Assembly: GCA_000415505.1 (NCBI GenBank)
Contig: KE353995.1
Span: forward strand, 1 to 32,675
Length of the DNA: 32,675 nucleotides
DNA from: Streptomyces afghaniensis 772
GTDB lineage: Bacteria; Actinomycetota; Actinomycetes; Streptomycetales; Streptomycetaceae
Direction: 5' to 3'
The position numbers and the translations under genes are program-made. Shown in pieces: positions 8,923 through 15,990 of this stretch (its first letter is position 1; each line of letters starts with the position of its first letter). A model generated the notes under the pieces. It worked only from the letters and a program-made list of their open reading frames with translations. It had not been told where the DNA came from and searched no databases.

Positions 8923-10535
8923 ACGAGGCTTTGCCTGACGTACCCGAAGTCCGCGTAGTCGGCCTTCCCCAGCTCACGTCCGGCTTCGACCTTGTCGATC
9001 GGCTCGACCTGCCCATGCACCTGAAGGTGCATGGGCCACTCGAGCCGATGGGCGGCGAGCAGCTCGCGCAACTCGCCGAACGCATCAACCTGAAGGGCCG
9101 CGGCGGCGCGGGCTTCCCCTTCCACAAGAAGCTGCGCTCGGTCGCCGAGGCGGCGATCAAGCGCGGCGTCCGGCCGGTCGTCGTCGTGAACGGCAGCGAG
9201 GACGAGCCGGCCTGCCGCAAGGACACGGTCCTGATCAACCGTGCTCCCCATCTGATCCTGGACGGCGCACTGCTGTGCGCCGAGGCCCTGGGTGCCCGCA
9301 CGCTCGTGGTGGGGGTCACCCGTGAGTCCACACAGCGCTCCATGGAGGCCGCGCTCGCCGAACGCGGCCTCAACAACGGCCGCCGATCGGCTCTCCGCGC
9401 GCGCGTGCAGCGCAATCCGGTCCGCATGGTCACCGGTGCCGCCGCGTCGCTGATCCGCTCCATCGACGGCGGCCCGGCCATCCCGCCGGGCCGCAAGGTC
9501 AGCGCCTCGCAGAACGGCGTCGGCGGCGCCCCCACGTTGCTGTCCAACGCCGAGACCTTCGCCCAACTGGCCATCGCCGCCCGCATCGGCCCGGAGCGCT
9601 ACGGGAACACCGGCCTGTACGACGAGCCGGGCACCGTCATGCTCACGGTCTCCGGTGCGGTCGCCCGCCCCATGGTGATCGAGGTCCCCACGGGCGTGCC
9701 GCTGCGGTACGTCCTCCAGCTCGCCGGCGCCCCGCCGGTGCCCCAGGGCGTGCTCACCGGCGGCTACCACGGCAAGTGGATCGACGCGGCGACGGTCAAC
9801 GAGGCGATCGTCTCGCGCAACTCCCTTGACGCGGTGGGCGGTGCGCTCGGCGCCGGCGCGATCCTGCCGATCACTCAGGAGACGTGCCCGCTGGGCGAGT
9901 CACTGCGCGTCGCCCAGTGGCTGGCGGAGGAGAGCGCGGGCCAGTGCGGCCCCTGTTACCTCGGCCTGCCGGCCGCCGCGCGCGGCCTGGAGGACATCCT
10001 CAACGGCGGCGGACCGGCCGCTCTGGAAGCCCTCAAGCAGGTCGCCAAGAACGTGAAGCGGCGCGGCGCGTGCTCGCACCCGGACGGCTCCGCGATGTTC
10101 ATCGAGTCGACCATCAAGGCGTTCACGGACGACCTGGCCGCCCACGTCCTCGGAAACGGCTGCGGACGGCCCGTGGAGGGCGTTCTGCCGCTCTTCGAGG
10201 GCGGCAGGGCCCCTACGGGCATCCCGGGCGGCGGCGAGTCCGAGGAGAACGGCCCCAGCCGCCAGAAGATCTTCGTCGACTGGACGCTGTGCCGGGGCCA
10301 CGGCCTGTGCGCGGACATCCTCCCCGAGGTGTTCCAGCTCGGCGCCGACGGCTTCCCGACCGTGGCGCAGGCGAAGGTGCCGCGGTACGCCGAGGACAAG
10401 GCTCTACGCGCGGTGCGCCGCTGCCCGGCGCTGGCCCTGCGCATCGAGGAGGACACGCGCGCTCAGGGCGGCGCGCCGTCCCGCAACCTCCCGGTCCTGT
10501 CCCAGGGCCGCGGCCGCCGCGCCCTCGGCCGCTGA
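8919..10535 (+). CDS. NuoF-like NADH-binding flavoprotein fused to a C-terminal ferredoxin
   Basis: 538 residues. The N-terminal two-thirds resembles complex I subunit NuoF: the FMN/NADH glycine loop GRGGAGFP (60-67), VVNGSEDEPACRKD (90-102), and an SLBB-like segment around 240-290. The Fe-S region reads ESAGQCGPC with Cys343, Cys346 and later Cys385, but Ala340 replaces the first cysteine of the NuoF consensus (ESCGxCxPC). The C-terminus (about 449-510) is a separate small ferredoxin with CRGHGLC (Cys458, Cys464) and RCP (Cys502), a three-cysteine pattern typical of actinobacterial [3Fe-4S]-type ferredoxins. It overlaps the upstream haem-protein gene. No other complex I genes are here, so this is probably not the nuo operon. 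Inferred path: NADH to FMN to ferredoxin to membrane haem. Confidence 0.82.
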   Translation: MNEALPDVPEVRVVGLPQLTSGFDLVDRLDLPMHLKVHGPLEPMGGEQLAQLAERINLKGRGGAGFPFHKKLRSVAEAAIKRGVRPVVVVNGSEDEPACRKDTVLINRAPHLILDGALLCAEALGARTLVVGVTRESTQRSMEAALAERGLNNGRRSALRARVQRNPVRMVTGAAASLIRSIDGGPAIPPGRKVSASQNGVGGAPTLLSNAETFAQLAIAARIGPERYGNTGLYDEPGTVMLTVSGAVARPMVIEVPTGVPLRYVLQLAGAPPVPQGVLTGGYHGKWIDAATVNEAIVSRNSLDAVGGALGAGAILPITQETCPLGESLRVAQWLAEESAGQCGPCYLGLPAAARGLEDILNGGGPAALEALKQVAKNVKRRGACSHPDGSAMFIESTIKAFTDDLAAHVLGNGCGRPVEGVLPLFEGGRAPTGIPGGGESEENGPSRQKIFVDWTLCRGHGLCADILPEVFQLGADGFPTVAQAKVPRYAEDKALRAVRRCPALALRIEEDTRAQGGAPSRNLPVLSQGRGRRALGR

Positions 10536-10545
10536 GCAGACGTCG

Positions 10546-10577
10546 TACGGCGGGCTTCCCTCAGGGGAGCCCGCCGT
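10546..10577 (+). terminator. Terminator after the NuoF-like gene
   Basis: Strong hairpin, TACGGCGGGCT...AGCCCGCCGTA, with a short C/G-rich loop, 11 nt past the stop codon. No T tract follows. Confidence 0.65.
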
Positions 10578-10615
10578 AGGCGTACACGGACACCGCACAC
10601 GGGTACCGCACACGA

Positions 10616-10647
10616 AAGGCGGGCCATCCGATCGGATGGCCCGCCTT
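10616..10647 (-). terminator. Perfect 32-nt palindrome, terminator of tRNA-Ala
   Basis: AAGGCGGGCCATCCG is followed directly by its reverse complement across a central AT. It lies 11 nt past the 3' end of the minus-strand tRNA and is followed on that strand by TTTCG. Being a perfect palindrome, it could also stop plus-strand readthrough from the NuoF-like gene. Confidence 0.65.
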
Positions 10648-10658
10648 CTCATCTGTTG

Positions 10659-10731
10659 TGGAGCTAAGGAGAATTGAACTCCTGACCTCCTGCATGCCAT
10701 GCAGGCGCTCTACCAACTGAGCTATAGCCCC
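10659..10731 (-). tRNA. tRNA-Ala (anticodon GGC), copy 1
   Basis: The 73-nt minus-strand gene folds as a full cloverleaf. The acceptor GGGGCTA pairs with TAGCTCC, giving the alanine identity pair G3-U70. The D arm has AGCTCAGTTGGTAGAGC, the anticodon stem is CCTGC/GCAGG with loop ATGGCAT (anticodon GGC), and the T arm carries GTTCAAT. CCA is not encoded; the discriminator is A. The sequence is identical to the copy at 11472-11544. Confidence 0.97.
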
Positions 10732-10770
10732 TTGCTGTGTTGCCCCCTGGTTTCCCTGGCGGCGACGCCA

Positions 10771-10800
10771 ACATTACTGGTCCTCCGGGCCCAACGCCAA
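10771..10800 (-). promoter_or_regulatory. Candidate promoter of tRNA-Ala copy 1
   Basis: On the minus strand, TTGGCG (10795-10800) and TAATGT (10771-10776) are 18 nt apart, placing the likely start about 34 nt before the tRNA. The second copy has a similar layout. Only a partial consensus match. Confidence 0.35.
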
Positions 10801-10860
10801 ATCGATTTCACCTCGTACAGAGATGCCCGTTATGTCGGATTTGCACCGACTCTGCTGGCG

Positions 10861-11094
10861 CTAAGCCGTGACGAACGAATAGAACCGCTTGAGCGTGCAG
10901 TGCTCCTCCAGAAGCCGGCCGTAGATCGGCTCGCCCTCCAGCTCGCGGTACGTCTCGATCGGGTCGCCCTTTATGATCAGCGCCCGTGCGCACTCCTCGC
11001 ACCAGTACTGGTAGTCGGGATTGATCGGCTCCATGTCACGGACGATCGGAGTCCCGCTGCCACACCAGTCGCATTTCCGCCTGTGTGCACCCAT
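10861..11094 (-). CDS. Small zinc-ribbon protein of unknown function (77 aa)
   Basis: The product has CDWCG (Cys8, Cys11) and WCEEC (Cys32, Cys35), a CX2C-X20-CX2C zinc ribbon, followed by a mixed helical C-terminus ending YSFVTA. The ATG lies 3 nt beyond the stop of the upstream zinc-ribbon gene, and its GGAG site sits inside that gene's last codons, so the two are surely co-translated. Function unknown; the acidic ribbon with no catalytic motif suggests a nucleic-acid or protein adaptor. The pair lies between two identical tRNA-Ala genes. Confidence 0.75.
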   Translation of the reverse strand: MGAHRRKCDWCGSGTPIVRDMEPINPDYQYWCEECARALIIKGDPIETYRELEGEPIYGRLLEEHCTLKRFYSFVTA

Positions 11095-11097
11095 CGA

Positions 11098-11268
11098 TCA
11101 GCTCCAGCTGTGGCCGCAGGCCGTGCACACGTAGGAGATCCCGCCATTGTCGCCGAGCATCTGGGCCACGTGCGCGGATCCGCAGGAAGGGCAGCTGAGG
11201 CGGGTCGACATATCCCCTGTCAATGCTGCTCCGAGGAGGTGGTCGACCTCCTGGATGCTCGCAGGCAT
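11098..11268 (-). CDS. Very small zinc-ribbon protein (56 aa)
   Basis: I choose the ATG at 11266-11268 because GGGAGGGAG lies 5 nt upstream; an in-frame ATG at 11211 has poor spacing. The product begins MPASIQEVDHLLGAALTGDM and ends with a compact zinc ribbon, CPSCG (Cys26, Cys29) and CTACG (Cys48, Cys51), then HSWS. The pattern CX2C-X18-CX2C-GH resembles the zinc-ribbon fold of TFIIS/RPB9-like and ribosomal zinc proteins, but it is too short to assign. First gene of the two-gene zinc-ribbon operon. Easily missed by gene finders because of its size. Confidence 0.7.
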   Translation of the reverse strand: MPASIQEVDHLLGAALTGDMSTRLSCPSCGSAHVAQMLGDNGGISYVCTACGHSWS

Positions 11269-11432
11269 CGCTACTCCCTCCCGTCGGGCCGCGCCCCCTT
11301 CCGGCCGTTTGATTCTGCCACGACCGGACCAATACGGTCAGCGACGCCTCAGTACCAGTCCGGACACGGCAACCCGGCGGGGCCGTAGAGGTATACGCCT
11401 CAGGGGGCCCGAGTGACTCAAGAGGGAGCATG

Positions 11433-11462
11433 AAAAATCCCGCCCCCTGACGGGAACGGGAT
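11433..11462 (-). terminator. Intrinsic terminator of tRNA-Ala copy 2
   Basis: On the minus strand ATCCCG-TT-CCC, a short loop, and GGG-GG-CGGGAT form a stem followed by TTTTT (11433-11437), starting about 10 nt past the tRNA 3' end. Confidence 0.75.
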
Positions 11463-11471
11463 CTTGAAGCG

Positions 11472-11544
11472 TGGAGCTAAGGAGAATTGAACTCCTGACC
11501 TCCTGCATGCCATGCAGGCGCTCTACCAACTGAGCTATAGCCCC
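11472..11544 (-). tRNA. tRNA-Ala (anticodon GGC), copy 2
   Basis: Identical in all 73 positions to the copy at 10659-10731, including the G3-U70 acceptor pair and anticodon GGC. It has its own candidate promoter and terminator, so the two copies appear to be separate transcription units. Confidence 0.97.
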
Positions 11545-11581
11545 TCATGTTCCTTCCCGGCGGGCCGGGCGAACAAGAAGA

Positions 11582-11611
11582 ACTTTAGCCTGCGACCTGC
11601 CGGAAAGTGAA
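11582..11611 (-). promoter_or_regulatory. Candidate promoter of tRNA-Ala copy 2
   Basis: On the minus strand TTCACT (11606-11611) and TAAAGT (11582-11587) are 18 nt apart, placing a start about 30 nt before the tRNA. Confidence 0.4.
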
Positions 11612-11619
11612 ATCCGGGG

Positions 11620-12288
11620 TCAGTCGTCGTCGCCGAGCACCGGTTCCGGCAGGGTGCCGGCGTTGTGCTCCAGCAGGCGCCAGCCGCGGGCGCCTTCACC
11701 GAGGACGGACCAGCAGCAGTTGGAGAGTCCGCCGAGGCTCTCCCAGTTGTGGGCGTCCAGGGCGAGGAGGCGGCCGATGGTGGTGCGGATGGTTCCGCCG
11801 TGGCTGACCACGACGAGCGTGCCGTCCTCGGGGAGCTTCTCGGCGTGCCGCAGCACCACGGGGGCGGCGCGGTCGGCGACCTCGGTCTCCAGCTCGCCGC
11901 CGCCGCGGCGTACCGGCTCGCCGCGCTTCCACGCGGCGTACTCGGCGCCGTACCGGGCGATGATCTCCTCGTGCGTCAGGCCCTGCCAGGCGCCCGCGTA
12001 GGTCTCGCGCAGCGCCTCGTCGTGGGTCACGTCGAGGTCCGTGAGCGCGGCGAGTTCGGCGGCCGTGTTCGCGGCCCGCTTCAGGTCGGACGCGACGATC
12101 GCGTCCGGCTTCAGGGCGACCAGCAGGCGGGCCGCGCGCCGGGCCTGGGCGACGCCGGTCTCGGTGAGCTCGACGTCCGTGGTGCCCTGGAAGCGGCGCT
12201 CCACGTTCCACGCGGTCTGGCCGTGCCGCCAGAGGATGATGCGGCGGCCCCGGCCCTTGCCGGCGGACGCCTCACTGAAGGAGGTCAC
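11620..12288 (-). CDS. Histidine phosphatase (phosphoglycerate-mutase-like), possible glucosyl-3-phosphoglycerate phosphatase
   Basis: 222 residues. The phosphohistidine motif is IILWRHGQTAWN; substrate-clamp and second catalytic elements follow at QGTTDVELTETGVAQA, LKRAANTAAELA, RETYAGAWQGLTHEEI and VVVSHGGTIRTTIGRLL. These are typical of cofactor-independent 2H phosphatases of the PhoE/GpgP type, not of the glycolytic mutase. The GTG start overlaps the rsfS stop (GTGA), so it is translated with rsfS. In mycobacteria the gene next to the rsfS and nadD homologues encodes GpgP of the methylglucose-lipopolysaccharide pathway, so this synteny supports, but does not prove, that substrate. Cytosolic. 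Confidence 0.85.
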   Translation of the reverse strand: MTSFSEASAGKGRGRRIILWRHGQTAWNVERRFQGTTDVELTETGVAQARRAARLLVALKPDAIVASDLKRAANTAAELAALTDLDVTHDEALRETYAGAWQGLTHEEIIARYGAEYAAWKRGEPVRRGGGELETEVADRAAPVVLRHAEKLPEDGTLVVVSHGGTIRTTIGRLLALDAHNWESLGGLSNCCWSVLGEGARGWRLLEHNAGTLPEPVLGDDD

Positions 12289-12731
12289 CGCCAGTCACCT
12301 TCCAGCTCCGCCGCCTCCTCGGCCGCCCGCAGCTTGGCGTGCTCCTCGGCCTTGCCGCGGGTGGCCTTGGCGTCCTCGGGCAGCTCCAGCTCGGGGCAGT
12401 CCTTCCACAGCCGCTCCAGGGCGTAGAAGACGCGCTCCTCGCTGTGCTGGACGTGGACGACGATGTCGACGTAGTCGAGCAGCACCCAGCGGGCCTCGCG
12501 GTCGCCCTCGCGGCGCACCGGCTTGGCGCCGAGCTCCTTGTTGAGGCGCTCCTCGATCTCGTCGACGATCGACTTGACCTGGCGGTCGTTGGGCGCGGAG
12601 GCCAGCAGGAAGGCGTCCGTGATGGACAGCACGTCACTGACGTCGTAGGCGACGATGTCGTGTGCCAGCTTGTCGGCGGCCGCCTGGGCGGCGGTGTTGA
12701 TCAGCTCGTGAGAGCGGTCGGTCACGGTCAC
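12285..12731 (-). CDS. rsfS: Ribosome silencing factor RsfS (Iojap family)
   Basis: RsfS binds ribosomal protein uL14 on the large subunit and blocks subunit joining when nutrients are scarce. The 148-residue product shows the Iojap core AADKLAHDIVAYDVSDVLSI, TDAFLLASAPNDRQVKSIVDEIEERL, and REGDREARWVLLDYVDIVVHVQ followed by YALERLWKDCPEL. A charged tail of about 35 residues (KATRGKAEEHAKLRAAEEAAEL) is longer than in many bacteria. GTG start, with GGAAAG upstream. It lies downstream of the LCP gene and its terminator and overlaps the histidine-phosphatase gene by 4 nt. Confidence 0.96.
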   Translation of the reverse strand: MTVTDRSHELINTAAQAAADKLAHDIVAYDVSDVLSITDAFLLASAPNDRQVKSIVDEIEERLNKELGAKPVRREGDREARWVLLDYVDIVVHVQHSEERVFYALERLWKDCPELELPEDAKATRGKAEEHAKLRAAEEAAELEGDWR

Positions 12732-12787
12732 TACAAGGCTTTCCGTCGGCGGTCACTTGCCACCAAGGGTCTCACGGACCGCCGCGC

Positions 12788-12822
12788 GCTCCCCACGCGA
12801 TTACGGCGACCGCGTGGGGAGC
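12788..12822 (-). terminator. Terminator downstream of the LCP gene
   Basis: Perfect 12-bp stem, GCTCCCCACGCG with CGCGTGGGGAGC, around an 11-nt loop, 14 nt past the LCP stop. It separates nadD-LCP from rsfS. Confidence 0.75.
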
Positions 12823-12835
12823 ACACTCCTGCCGG

Positions 12836-14530
12836 CTAGTCGGACGACGGCTTGTAGTCCTGTCCGAGGACGACGGCCACGTCGGCGCTCGCGGAGGTCC
12901 TGCCCTTGGTGACGGAGCCCGCGGGCAGACCCAGGGTCTTGGCGACCTCGGCCGCGTCGGCCTTGTCGGCGGCGTCGGCGTAGGTGACCTCGGACGTGGC
13001 CCGGGCGGAGCCGGCCGTGCCGCCCTCCAGGAAGGTGAAGCCGCCGTTGAGGAGCACGACGCGGGCCTTCTCCGTGTTGTCCTTCACACCGCTGGCGTTC
13101 TGGACGGAGACGCTGACGGCGGCGTCCTTGTCGGGACTCTTGGCGGTGCCGCCGAGGACGTTCTTGACCACGCCCGCACTGGCCTGGGCGCTGAGCGTGC
13201 CGTCGGCCTGTACGGGCAGCAGGTCCGTCCGGTAGTCGCCGCCCTTGGCCAGGTCGGAGAGCCCGGCGAGGAAGGTGCCGAGATCCTTGTCGGTCAGGGA
13301 CGGGTCGAGGATCTGCTGCAGCGTCTGGATCGTGGTCGTCGCGGCCTGCGGGTCGGAGGACAGCTTGCGCAGGACGCCCTGCAGGACCTGCCCGAAGCGC
13401 TCCAGCTGGGCGTCCTGGGCCTCGCCGGGTGCGCGGTAGGTGGCGTAGGCGACGGCCATCTTGCCGCTGAGGGTCTGGGCCTTGCCCTTGCTGACCAGGG
13501 GGGCCTCGCCCTTCTTCTTCGCGGCGGGGTCGGGAACCTCGGCGTTGGTGTCCACGTCGATGTTGCCGACCAGGTCGACGAGGTTCTGCAGGTACGGCGT
13601 GTCCAGGCGCCAGGTGCCCTGGATGTCGGTGCCGAGGACCGTGTCGAGCGCCCCGCGGGTGCCGTCGGAGCCGTCGTCCTCGACCGACTTGGCGAGCGTC
13701 GTCGTGGTGCCGTCGTCGCTGGTCAGGGCGAGGGAGTTGGGCAGCAGGACGGTGGTGCCCCGCTTGGTGGTGGTGTTGTCGACGAGGAGGGCCGTGGCGG
13801 TGCCGCCGCCCTTGATGTCGTGCAGGTGGACGACGACCACATCGCGCTTCTGGGCGCCCGCGGCCGTCGCCGTGCCCGTCGCGGTGTCGTCGGAGGACAG
13901 TCCGGGCAGCTTCCCCGCGTACCAGAGGTAACCGACGCCGCCGACCGCGGCGAGCGCGAGGACGACGACCAGGGCGACGATCCGGCTGCGGGCGCGGCGC
14001 CGGGCCTCCTCGCGGCGCTCGGTGCGGTTCTCGGTGAACTTCAGCCAGTCGATGACGTCTTCGGAGTTGTCGTCGGGCTCCTCGACGAAGGCGAACTGCT
14101 CGGTGTGGTACTCCCGTCGAGGGCCCTCCCCGACTCCCTCGTCGTCGGCCGGGCCCGCCTGCTGCGGGATGTGGGCGGTCTGTTCGGCGACGCGGGGCTG
14201 CTGGGCCGTACCGGCGCCGGCCGTGGCCTGGCCGTAGGGATCCTGAGACGCGGTGCCGCCCTGGTGCTGCCCGGAGGCGTAGGGGTCGTAGGAGCCGTAG
14301 CCGGGCTGCTGCCCGCTCGTGCCGTAGTCGTACGCGGGCTGGGGCTGCTGCCCGGCCGCGCTGTACGGGTCGTAGCCGTAGCCCTGCTGTTGCTGCTGGG
14401 CGTACGGGTCGTACGCCTGCTGCTGGGTCTGCTGGGCCTGGACCTGCCGGTAGACAGGCCGGCCGTACTCGTCGTAGCCGACGAGCTCGTACTGGTCGCC
14501 CCCGTACCCCGGGTCGTATCGGTCGTTCAC
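12836..14530 (-). CDS. LytR-CpsA-Psr (LCP) family envelope protein, divergent, probable PdtA orthologue
   Basis: LCP proteins transfer lipid-linked glycopolymers to the cell wall outside the membrane. Start GTG at 14528-14530 (VNDRYDPG) follows GAGAGGGG; 564 residues. Residues about 15-130 are a Gln/Tyr/Gly-rich low-complexity cytoplasmic arm with YDPY repeats; a membrane segment (IVALVVVLALAAVGGVGYLW) is near 185-207. An LCP-like domain follows (YLQNLVDLVGNIDVDTNAEV, LSGKMAVAYATYRAPGEAQDAQLERFGQVLQ), then a LytR_C domain (VSVQNASGVKDNTEKARVVL). The position between nadD and rsfS matches SCO2578 (PdtA) in S. coelicolor, reported to be needed for proper spore walls; the equivalence is from memory of synteny. 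Residues normally IPRD and the arginine motif are replaced here (LLPNS, no GRxxRQ), so catalysis is doubtful. Confidence 0.82.
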   Translation of the reverse strand: MNDRYDPGYGGDQYELVGYDEYGRPVYRQVQAQQTQQQAYDPYAQQQQQGYGYDPYSAAGQQPQPAYDYGTSGQQPGYGSYDPYASGQHQGGTASQDPYGQATAGAGTAQQPRVAEQTAHIPQQAGPADDEGVGEGPRREYHTEQFAFVEEPDDNSEDVIDWLKFTENRTERREEARRRARSRIVALVVVLALAAVGGVGYLWYAGKLPGLSSDDTATGTATAAGAQKRDVVVVHLHDIKGGGTATALLVDNTTTKRGTTVLLPNSLALTSDDGTTTTLAKSVEDDGSDGTRGALDTVLGTDIQGTWRLDTPYLQNLVDLVGNIDVDTNAEVPDPAAKKKGEAPLVSKGKAQTLSGKMAVAYATYRAPGEAQDAQLERFGQVLQGVLRKLSSDPQAATTTIQTLQQILDPSLTDKDLGTFLAGLSDLAKGGDYRTDLLPVQADGTLSAQASAGVVKNVLGGTAKSPDKDAAVSVSVQNASGVKDNTEKARVVLLNGGFTFLEGGTAGSARATSEVTYADAADKADAAEVAKTLGLPAGSVTKGRTSASADVAVVLGQDYKPSSD

Positions 14531-14546
14531 CGGTGCCCCTCTCGGC

Positions 14547-15275
14547 TCACTCGCCGCGGTACAGCTCGCGCTTGTCGATATAGCGCACGACTCCGTCCGG
14601 CACCAGGTACCAGATGGGGTCGCCCTTGGCGACTCTCGCACGGCAGTCCGTGGAGGAGATGGCGAGGGCGGGCACCTCGACGAGCGAGACACCGCCCTCC
14701 GGGAGTCCTGGGTCGTTCAGGTGGTGGCCCGGCCGGGTGACCCCGATGAAGTGCGCGAGGGAGATCAGTTCCTCGCTGTCCCGCCAGGTGAGGATCTGGG
14801 AGAGCGCGTCGGCGCCGGTGATGAAGAACAGGTCCGTGTCGGGGTTGAGCGCGCGCAGGTCGCGCAGCGTGTCCACGGTGTAGGTGGGGCCGCCGCGGTC
14901 GATGTCGATGCGGCTCACGGAGAACTGCGGGTTCTCCGCGGTCGCGATGACCGTCATCAAGTAGCGGTCCTCGGCCGGGGAGACCTTGCGGTGGCTCTTC
15001 TGCCAGGGCTGGCCGGTCGGGACGAAGACCACCTCGTCGAGGTGGAACGCCGCGGCGACCTCGCTGGCCGCCACCAGGTGCCCGTGGTGGATCGGGTCGA
15101 AGGTGCCGCCCATGACGCCGAGGCGGCGCTTGCCCGGCTGGGGCCGGTCGTTTCCGGGGCCGTCGATCTGGCGGTGCGCCGCGGCGGCACGCCGGGGCTC
15201 CGAGTGTCGCTCGGTGCCGCTCGCCGTGTCCTGTGCCGGGTCGTGCGGCGTCTCGTTCGCCGGACCGGTAGGCAT
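14547..15275 (-). CDS. nadD: Nicotinate-nucleotide adenylyltransferase
   Basis: NadD joins nicotinate mononucleotide and ATP to give deamido-NAD in NAD synthesis. The nucleotidyltransferase signature is [18 protein letters not shown] (GxFDPxHxGH), with [35 protein letters not shown] and the C-terminal [10 protein letters not shown]. The core is preceded by about 45 hydrophilic residues that are not part of the fold. I take the ATG at 15273-15275 because GGGAG lies 8 nt upstream; an in-frame ATG five codons earlier (15290) lacks a ribosome site. The LCP gene begins 16 nt downstream on the same strand, so the two are probably co-transcribed. Confidence 0.95.
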   Translation of the reverse strand: MPTGPANETPHDPAQDTASGTERHSEPRRAAAAHRQIDGPGNDRPQPGKRRLGVMGGTFDPIHHGHLVAASEVAAAFHLDEVVFVPTGQPWQKSHRKVSPAEDRYLMTVIATAENPQFSVSRIDIDRGGPTYTVDTLRDLRALNPDTDLFFITGADALSQILTWRDSEELISLAHFIGVTRPGHHLNDPGLPEGGVSLVEVPALAISSTDCRARVAKGDPIWYLVPDGVVRYIDKRELYRGE

Positions 15276-15345
15276 GTCCTGCTCTCCCATGCGTGCAGAC
15301 CCTACCGGCCCTGCCTGAGGGCTCCGGCCGCCCCCGTGGTCCCCG

Positions 15346-15367
15346 GGGCGCCCCGCGCGGGGCGCCC
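15346..15367. terminator. Perfect 22-nt palindrome between nadD and the 54-aa gene
   Basis: GGGCGCCCCGC followed by its exact reverse complement. It is located just past the stop of the 54-aa membrane protein gene and before nadD. No T tract; it may act as a terminator or processing hairpin. Confidence 0.45.
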
Positions 15368-15375
15368 GGCCGGGC

Positions 15376-15540
15376 TCAGCGGTCGCGGTTGAAGCGGGTG
15401 GTGATCCACAGCAGGAGCAGCAGGGCGAAGAGGGCGCCGCCACCGGTGAGGTAGGGGCTGAGGCTCTCGTGGTTACCGCCGTGCTCCTCGCCCTCGGCGG
15501 CGAGGGTGACCAACTGGGCAGCGGTGCTGTGGAAGCTCAT
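15376..15540 (-). CDS. Small membrane protein (54 aa)
   Basis: A short reading frame that standard size cut-offs miss. It begins [20 protein letters not shown], passes through [15 protein letters not shown], then one membrane helix ([16 protein letters not shown]) and ends NRDR. The helix with a positive C-terminal end suggests an N-out, C-in single-span protein. Codon third positions fit Streptomyces coding DNA. No clear ribosome site (only AGG). It lies upstream of nadD on the same strand. Function unknown. Confidence 0.6.
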   Translation of the reverse strand: MSFHSTAAQLVTLAAEGEEHGGNHESLSPYLTGGGALFALLLLLWITTRFNRDR

Positions 15541-15703
15541 CTTCGGCAGGACCTATCGCGTGTGGGCGGGTTAAAGACGTCGGCTCATCGTAAGCGGGCG
15601 CCCCGACCGCGATCACCCCGACTCCGCCTGTTCGTGACACGGAGGCCGTCCGCGGTCCCGCCCGGCCCGGTCCCGGGGCCCTGCGGGGAACCTTCCCCGT
15701 GCC

Positions 15704-15865
15704 TCAGTCGTCCTTCCGTCTGTAGCCACGCAGCAGGAACCACGCCGTCAGCACACAGCCCACGATCATCACGAGCAGTACGTACCGCAGCATCCCCGGC
15801 CCCCCTTGCCGATCGGCGGCGGACGCGGCCTCGGCGAGCCAGGCGGCTGCGGGGTGGTGCTCCAT
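15704..15865 (-). CDS. Small membrane protein (53 aa)
   Basis: The ATG at 15863-15865 follows AAGGAGA at about 8 nt, a strong ribosome site. The product begins MEHHPAAAWLAEAASAADRQ, has one membrane helix (YVLLVMIVGCVLTAWFLL) and a basic end (RGYRRKDD). It is divergently placed from the M48 protease gene and upstream of the 54-aa membrane protein gene on the same strand. Function unknown. A shorter start at the internal Met30 is possible but lacks as good a ribosome site. Confidence 0.6.
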   Translation of the reverse strand: MEHHPAAAWLAEAASAADRQGGPGMLRYVLLVMIVGCVLTAWFLLRGYRRKDD

Positions 15866-15990
15866 GGCGATGGTCTCCTTCGCTGTACTGCCCGACCACC
15901 GTAACTCCGCCTAGGCTGGGCTCCGCCTCGGGGAAGCAAAAGGCCGCACAAGGGGCCGCAAAGGTCACACAGACGCACATGGGGGAAGAC

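Noticed and set aside
8919-10535. Part of a respiratory complex I (nuo) operon
   Set aside because: No other nuo gene is adjacent; the partner is a haem-type membrane protein, and the protein carries a fused ferredoxin and lacks an N3 cysteine.
11221-11250. AGGAGGT/ACCTCCT hairpin as a riboswitch for the zinc-ribbon genes
   Set aside because: It lies inside the likely coding sequence of the 56-aa protein and follows the preferred start codon.
10659-11544. An integrated mobile element between the two tRNA-Ala genes
   Set aside because: The segment carries no integrase, transposase or direct-repeat core beyond the full tRNAs, and the two genes inside show ordinary codon use.
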